Both the position numbers and the translations under genes were made by a program. Positions 6,723 to 10,226 of a stretch of 10,226 bases of DNA are shown here, in pieces. Source of the stretch: an uncultured Actinomycetes bacterium (lineage in GTDB: Bacteria > Actinomycetota > Actinomycetes > Nanopelagicales > Nanopelagicaceae); NCBI GenBank assembly GCA_903928395.1, contig CAIYQS010000225.1, forward strand, positions 1 to 10,226, in the 5' to 3' direction. Under the pieces are notes generated by a model, which searched no databases, had not been told where the DNA came from, and saw only the letters and a list, made by a program, of their open reading frames with translations. Numbering within the stretch: position 1 is the stretch's first letter; each line of letters starts with the position of its first letter.

Positions 6723-7511
6723 GTGAGCCTTGTTTTAGACCTTCGAGACGTATCAGTAATTCGAGATCAGAAGACTATTTTGGGACCGCTCTCGTGGCGG
6801 GTTCTCTCCGGAGAACGCTGGGTCGTGCTGGGCCCAAATGGGGCGGGCAAGAGCACGCTTTTTGCCTTGGCAGGCTCGCTCATCCATCCTTCGCGAGGAG
6901 AAGTATCTATCCTCGATGAACAGATGGGTAGAACAGATGTCTTTGAATTACGACCGCGCATCGGACTAACTTCCAATGCCATCGTTGAATTAATCCCAGA
7001 AGATGAGACAGTCATTAATGTTGTCATGACCGCGGCTTATGCAATTGTGGGTCGTTGGCAAGAAAGTTACGACCTGTGGGATGAATCAAGGGCTCTTAGT
7101 TTGTTAACGACCCTCGGAGTAAGAGAACTAATAGAGCGCACCTTTGGAACGCTCAGCGAAGGCGAGAAAAAACGTACGCTCATCGCACGAGCACTGATGC
7201 CCAATCCCGAACTACTTTTATTAGACGAGCCAGCAGCCGGGCTCGATCTTGGTGGAAGAGAAGACCTCTTACGGCGATTGAATTCCCTTGCGCTAGATCC
7301 CACAAGTCCTGCGACGATTATTGTGACTCATCATGTTGAGGAGATTCCACGTGGAACGACTCATTGTCTTCTTTTGAGTGAAGGCTTAGCAGTGGCGCAA
7401 GGTCCGCTGGCAGAAGTCTTGACGGCCACAAACCTGTCCATGGCTTATGACATTGAAATCGAATTAAACGAAACCGATGGTCGTTACTTCGCACGAGCTA
7501 CAAATAGATAG
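6723..7511 (+). CDS. orphan ABC-transporter-type ATPase
   Basis: This is a 262-residue single ABC nucleotide-binding domain. Walker A is GPNGAGKST (37-45), the signature is LSEGE (144-148, for LSGGQ), Walker B is LLLLDEP (164-170) followed by the D-loop AAGLD, and the H-loop is His203 in VTHHVEE. The Q-loop glutamine is not evident: the expected position reads IGLTSN (80-85). No permease or binding-protein gene is adjacent, although the next two genes encode multi-spanning membrane proteins. In M. tuberculosis an ABC ATPase gene (Rv3041c, from memory) adjoins serB2, so the serB link appears old. The substrate and partner are unknown; a soluble regulatory ATPase is also possible. The start is GTG at 6723, because an upstream in-frame TAG at 6684-6686 and the lack of other start codons leave little choice. 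Confidence 0.88.
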   Translation: MSLVLDLRDVSVIRDQKTILGPLSWRVLSGERWVVLGPNGAGKSTLFALAGSLIHPSRGEVSILDEQMGRTDVFELRPRIGLTSNAIVELIPEDETVINVVMTAAYAIVGRWQESYDLWDESRALSLLTTLGVRELIERTFGTLSEGEKKRTLIARALMPNPELLLLDEPAAGLDLGGREDLLRRLNSLALDPTSPATIIVTHHVEEIPRGTTHCLLLSEGLAVAQGPLAEVLTATNLSMAYDIEIELNETDGRYFARATNR

Positions 7512-7519
7512 GGGATCGC

Positions 7520-8380
7520 ATGTTCCATTTTACGTTTTTGCAGGCGGCAGTAACTGGGCTAATCCAAGGGATCACTGAGCTATTCCCAATTTCAAGTTTG
7601 GGTCACTCCGTATTGGTGCCAGCTTGGCTCGGTGGATCATGGCGGGCATTTTCGGATACACCTCAGTACTTACTTGTCGCTGTGGCTTTCCACCTTGCTA
7701 GTGCTATCGCGCTCTTCCTTGTTTTTGCACCGCGCTGGATCGAAATCCTTAGATCCGTTTTCAGCTGGAAGAAGAATTCATCCGCTTTTCGAATTTTCTG
7801 GCTGCTCGTTTTGGGGACTATTCCCGTTGCTTTAATTGGCTTCGCATTTAACAATTTCTTTCAACGGAATTTTCAAAAGCCACTCAGCAGTGCAATATTT
7901 CTCACTATAAATGGACTTATCCTTTTTGGTGCTGAGCGCCTCACCATGCATCGCCGCGCTCATAGCGTTCCAAGTGATGAAAACTTGGCAATTGTTGAGC
8001 GCGTCTCTCCCGGACAGGCCGTGGTTATCGGCGTCGGACAGAGCGCCGCACTTTTTGCTGGAATTAGTCGATTCGGTGTAACTGTTTCCTTTGGAATGCT
8101 TCGCGGTTTATCGCGATCGGTAGCGGCGGACTTCGCCTTTCTGCTTTCATTTCCGGTGATCCTTGGTGCATCAATCGTGAAGCTTCCGAAGTTAGGGCAC
8201 GGGGCACTCGCAGGTTCCTACGGCGCTCTTATATTTGGGGCTTGCATAGCATTCCTGGCCACAATTTTTAGCGTTAAAGTTCTTACGCGTTGGTTTAAGA
8301 CGAATTCGCTTCGCCCTTTCGCCATTTACTGCTTGCTTGCCGGCACAATTTCTATAGTGAAATTCGGCTTCTTTAACTGA
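7520..8380 (+). CDS. UppP/BacA-family membrane phosphatase, divergent
   Basis: This 286-residue, very hydrophobic protein matches the undecaprenyl-diphosphatase family, which dephosphorylates C55-PP to recycle the lipid carrier for peptidoglycan synthesis. The first signature QGITELFPISSLGH (16-29) keeps Glu20, the SS pair and His29. The second, AGISRFGVTVSFGMLRGLSR (180-199), keeps Ser183 and Arg184, but the usual PGxSRSG is AGISRFG. FAFLLSFPVILGA (205-217) and RPFAIY (265-270) near the C-terminus are also family-like. Several transmembrane segments are evident (about 52-70, 92-110, 124-139, 201-220, 235-252 and 266-283). AGGGG at 7510-7514 precedes the ATG. The gene overlaps the DUF554 gene by one base (TGATG). 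It could be a true UppP paralogue or a relative acting on another isoprenyl diphosphate. Confidence 0.82.
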   Translation: MFHFTFLQAAVTGLIQGITELFPISSLGHSVLVPAWLGGSWRAFSDTPQYLLVAVAFHLASAIALFLVFAPRWIEILRSVFSWKKNSSAFRIFWLLVLGTIPVALIGFAFNNFFQRNFQKPLSSAIFLTINGLILFGAERLTMHRRAHSVPSDENLAIVERVSPGQAVVIGVGQSAALFAGISRFGVTVSFGMLRGLSRSVAADFAFLLSFPVILGASIVKLPKLGHGALAGSYGALIFGACIAFLATIFSVKVLTRWFKTNSLRPFAIYCLLAGTISIVKFGFFN

Positions 8381-9114
8381 TGTTCGTAGGTCTTGGAACA
8401 ATAATCAATATTGGGACCATTCTCTTAGGTACTAGCGTTGGAATTGCAGGCGGTGTCCGATTCCCGGACAAGTTGCGAATCCTTGTCACAGATGTATTGG
8501 GATGCATCGTCCTGATCAACGCCGCTGATAATCTCCGAAGCGTTTGGGAGAAGCCATTTGTAAACGCAGTTCCCAAAGGCTGGACAACGCTCGGGACGCT
8601 TACAGCACTGATTTTGGGTGGGGTGGCAGGTTATTTGCTGCGAATAGAAGGTAGATTGGAAACTTTAGGACAGCGAATTAAGGAACGATTTGGTACAAAG
8701 GACAAGGGCGATTTTCTGACTGGATTTATGACCGCCTCATTGTTGTTCGCTATTGGGCCACTTGCTATTTTAGGAAGCATCAGTGATGGAATGCATACGG
8801 GGATTCAACAACTTGTTCTAAAAAGTACATTGGATGGCTTTGCGGCAATGGCCTTTGCAACAACATTTGGTTGGGGGGTGGCTTTTTCAATTATTCCCGT
8901 AGCCATCTACCAATTCAGTTGGACTGGAATTGGTTTCTTCCTTGGCAACATATTGACCACTTATCAGATTCAATCGCTTACAGCCGTTGGGGGAGTATTG
9001 CTTTTAGGCATTGGACTCCGCTTACTAAATATAAAACTGATTGCGGTAGGTGATTTACTTCCAGCGCTAATTTTTGCGCCACTGCTCGCCTTAGTGGCAC
9101 ATCAATTTGTATAA
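8380..9114 (+). CDS. DUF554/YqgA-family membrane protein
   Basis: This 244-residue integral membrane protein has an N-terminus (GLGTIINIGTILLGTSVG, 4-21) and centre (AIGPLAILGSISDGMHTG at 124-141, then LKSTLDG at 147-153) that follow the DUF554 family, which includes E. coli YqgA. The biochemical function of the family is not established; transport is often suspected. Hydrophobic segments are at about 3-24, 36-49, 70-87, 116-134, 154-178, 183-193, 201-217 and 222-242, separated by a basic loop (about 88-110). The start ATG shares a base with the stop of the preceding gene, without a Shine-Dalgarno, so translation is probably coupled. It is the last gene of the ABC-UppP-DUF554 unit and converges on the dehydrogenase gene, with 14 bases between the two stops and no clear terminator. 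Confidence 0.82.
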   Translation: MFVGLGTIINIGTILLGTSVGIAGGVRFPDKLRILVTDVLGCIVLINAADNLRSVWEKPFVNAVPKGWTTLGTLTALILGGVAGYLLRIEGRLETLGQRIKERFGTKDKGDFLTGFMTASLLFAIGPLAILGSISDGMHTGIQQLVLKSTLDGFAAMAFATTFGWGVAFSIIPVAIYQFSWTGIGFFLGNILTTYQIQSLTAVGGVLLLGIGLRLLNIKLIAVGDLLPALIFAPLLALVAHQFV

Positions 9115-9128
9115 GTTTGGAAATCCGG

Positions 9129-10169
9129 TCAGAAGGTAGAAGCGTCAATCACGAAGCGATATTTAACATCGCTTGCCACTGTTCGTTCATACGCTTGATT
9201 GATGTAATCGGCATTGATCACTTCGACATCACTTAAAATATTGTGCTGTGCACAAAAATCTAGCATTTCTTGAATCTCTGGAATTCCGCCGATCATTGAC
9301 CCTGAGAGCGAACGCCTAAGACGCAAAAGGGAGAAAGCCGTGACTTCATAAGGTTTTCCTGGCAATCCAATGACTACCAGAGTGCCATTTAGTTTTAGAA
9401 GTTCTAGGTATTTATTGATGTCAAGTTCTGCGGAAACGGTGTTGAGAATGAGATCAAAACTCTCTTTAAGCGGTGCAAGTACTTCAGGATTCTTTGTCAC
9501 CACAAAATGGGTTGCCCCCATTGCCTTTGCATCGCTCTCCTTTCCTGCTGAGTGCGAGAAGACCGTAACTTCTGCTCCCATGGCGGCGGCGAATTTAACC
9601 CCCATATGGCCAAGGCCACCAAGGCCGATTACGCCGACTTTCATTCCAGGCCCCGCACCCCAATGTCGAAGCGGCGAATACAAGGTAATCCCCGCACATA
9701 AAAGGGGAGCCACTCCAGACATTTCGAGCGAATCAGGTACTTTGAGCGCAAAATCTTGGTCGATGACGAACTTATTTGAGTATCCTCCAAAAGCAACGGT
9801 CACACCGTCCCTCTCGTAGCCGTTATATGTGCCCGTCATCCCATTTAAGCAATACTGTTGTTCTCCCGCCAGGCAGTTTTCGCAGGTTCTGCAGGAATCA
9901 ATGAAAACCCCCACGCCGATTCGATCTCCAATGGCAAATTTTGTAACGTCGGGTCCAATGTGGGTAACGATTCCAACTATTTCGTGCACTGGGACCATGG
10001 GAAAAATGGCTGATCCCCACTCTTCGCGAGCCTGATGAATGTCAGAGTGGCAAATGCCGGCAAAGGTAATATCGAAGCCCACATCGGTGGCTCTTAAAGC
10101 TCGTCGTTCAAAAGTGTATGGCGCAAGCGGCGCTTTTGGTTGCAAAACTGCATATCCATTAGTTTTCAT
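9129..10169 (-). CDS. adhC: zinc-dependent NAD(P) alcohol dehydrogenase, AdhC/YahK (cinnamyl-alcohol dehydrogenase) type
   Basis: This 346-residue medium-chain dehydrogenase/reductase would interconvert aldehydes and alcohols in the cytoplasm, most likely with NADP(H). Catalytic zinc ligands are Cys40 (GICHSDIH), His62/Glu63 and Cys158 (LLCAG). The structural zinc site is C93-x2-C96-x2-C99-x7-C107. The Rossmann motif GLGGLG is at 182-187. The residue before the His-Glu pair is Val61 (VPVHE), where the family nearly always has Gly. The best start is ATG at 10169 (MKTNGYAV); a TTG two codons earlier (10175) is less likely. There is no Shine-Dalgarno, but a TANNNT box precedes the start. The physiological substrate cannot be told from sequence. 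In M. tuberculosis adhC (Rv3045) also lies a few genes from serB2. The symbol is given by subfamily resemblance only. Confidence 0.88.
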   Translation of the reverse strand: MKTNGYAVLQPKAPLAPYTFERRALRATDVGFDITFAGICHSDIHQAREEWGSAIFPMVPVHEIVGIVTHIGPDVTKFAIGDRIGVGVFIDSCRTCENCLAGEQQYCLNGMTGTYNGYERDGVTVAFGGYSNKFVIDQDFALKVPDSLEMSGVAPLLCAGITLYSPLRHWGAGPGMKVGVIGLGGLGHMGVKFAAAMGAEVTVFSHSAGKESDAKAMGATHFVVTKNPEVLAPLKESFDLILNTVSAELDINKYLELLKLNGTLVVIGLPGKPYEVTAFSLLRLRRSLSGSMIGGIPEIQEMLDFCAQHNILSDVEVINADYINQAYERTVASDVKYRFVIDASTF

Positions 10170-10175
10170 GGGCAA

Positions 10176-10181
10176 AAGTTA
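10176..10181 (-). promoter_or_regulatory. possible -10 box for adhC (leaderless)
   Basis: Read on the minus strand, TAACTT lies 6 bases before the ATG at 10169. An overlapping TAATGT lies 5 bases further upstream. The region is the 21-base spacer after the tRNA-Leu gene, so adhC could instead be read through from the tRNA promoter. Confidence 0.3.
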
Positions 10182-10190
10182 CATTAGTTG

Positions 10191-10226
10191 TGTCCGAGAA
10201 GGGAGTTGAACCCTCAAGCCCTTGCG
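10191..10226 (-). tRNA. tRNA-Leu, 3' part (cut by the window end)
   Basis: On the minus strand the last 36 bases read as the end of a class II tRNA. The variable-arm tail CGCAAGGGCTT is followed by a T-arm with stem GAGGG / CCCTT around the loop TTCAACT, then the acceptor strand CTCGGAC and discriminator A. The long variable arm limits it to Leu, Ser or Tyr. The A discriminator and the inferred GUCCGAG acceptor partner favour leucine over serine (normally G). The 3' CCA is not encoded (the gene is followed by CAA). The anticodon is outside the window, so the isoacceptor is unknown. Confidence 0.82.

Noticed and set aside
6410..6919. 169-codon open frame on the plus strand across serB and the start of the ABC gene.
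   Set aside because: It is antisense to the ACT ORF and out of frame with the ABC ATPase, and its composition (Arg/Ser-rich) is that of a shadow frame. Both real genes have clear family motifs.
9370..9819. 149-codon open frame on the plus strand inside the alcohol dehydrogenase gene.
   Set aside because: It is the antisense shadow of conserved zinc and Rossmann motifs and has no recognisable protein features.

Overview
The window is a gene-dense stretch of bacterial chromosome, most likely from an actinobacterium with a small, moderately low-GC genome. Protein sequences point to Actinobacteria: the HisE, HisG, RsmB and Rpe motifs follow the mycobacterial/streptomycete versions, and the order rpe-ribD-ribE-ribBA-ribH-hisE-hisG is an actinobacterial arrangement. 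Base composition (roughly half A+T by eye) and very tight packing would suit a streamlined freshwater actinobacterium of the acI/Nanopelagicales type. That placement is an inference and was not tested.

Layout. Positions 1-5718 (+ strand) form one long co-directional block: the 3' part of rsmB (16S rRNA m5C methyltransferase), rpe, the riboflavin genes ribD, ribE, ribBA and ribH, then hisE and hisG. Most junctions overlap by 1 or 4 bases, so this is almost certainly an operon. Its logic is metabolic. Rpe interconverts ribulose-5-phosphate and xylulose-5-phosphate. RibBA uses ribulose-5-phosphate and GTP. RibD, RibH and RibE complete the riboflavin ring system. HisG and HisE start histidine synthesis from ATP and PRPP.

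Positions 5759-6672 (- strand) hold a phosphoserine phosphatase in two pieces: an ACT-domain ORF that overlaps a HAD-phosphatase ORF by an ATGA. In relatives such as M. tuberculosis SerB2 these domains are fused. Diverging from it across about 50 bp is a + strand unit (6723-9114): an orphan ABC ATPase, a divergent UppP/BacA-like membrane phosphatase and a DUF554/YqgA-like membrane protein. Converging on that unit is a - strand zinc alcohol dehydrogenase (adhC/YahK type). It lies 21 bases downstream of a tRNA-Leu whose 3' end is cut by the window edge.

Most of the content is ordinary core metabolism. The points most worth checking are the split SerB with an A5 run at the junction; a contrast in start signals (genes at or near the start of a unit have no Shine-Dalgarno but a TANNNT box 6-8 bases before the start codon, whereas several internal genes have clear Shine-Dalgarno sites); non-consensus residues in the GTP cyclohydrolase II half of RibBA; and altered active-site motifs in the UppP-like protein. 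I found no mobile element, CRISPR array, integrase, repeat family or obviously new system.
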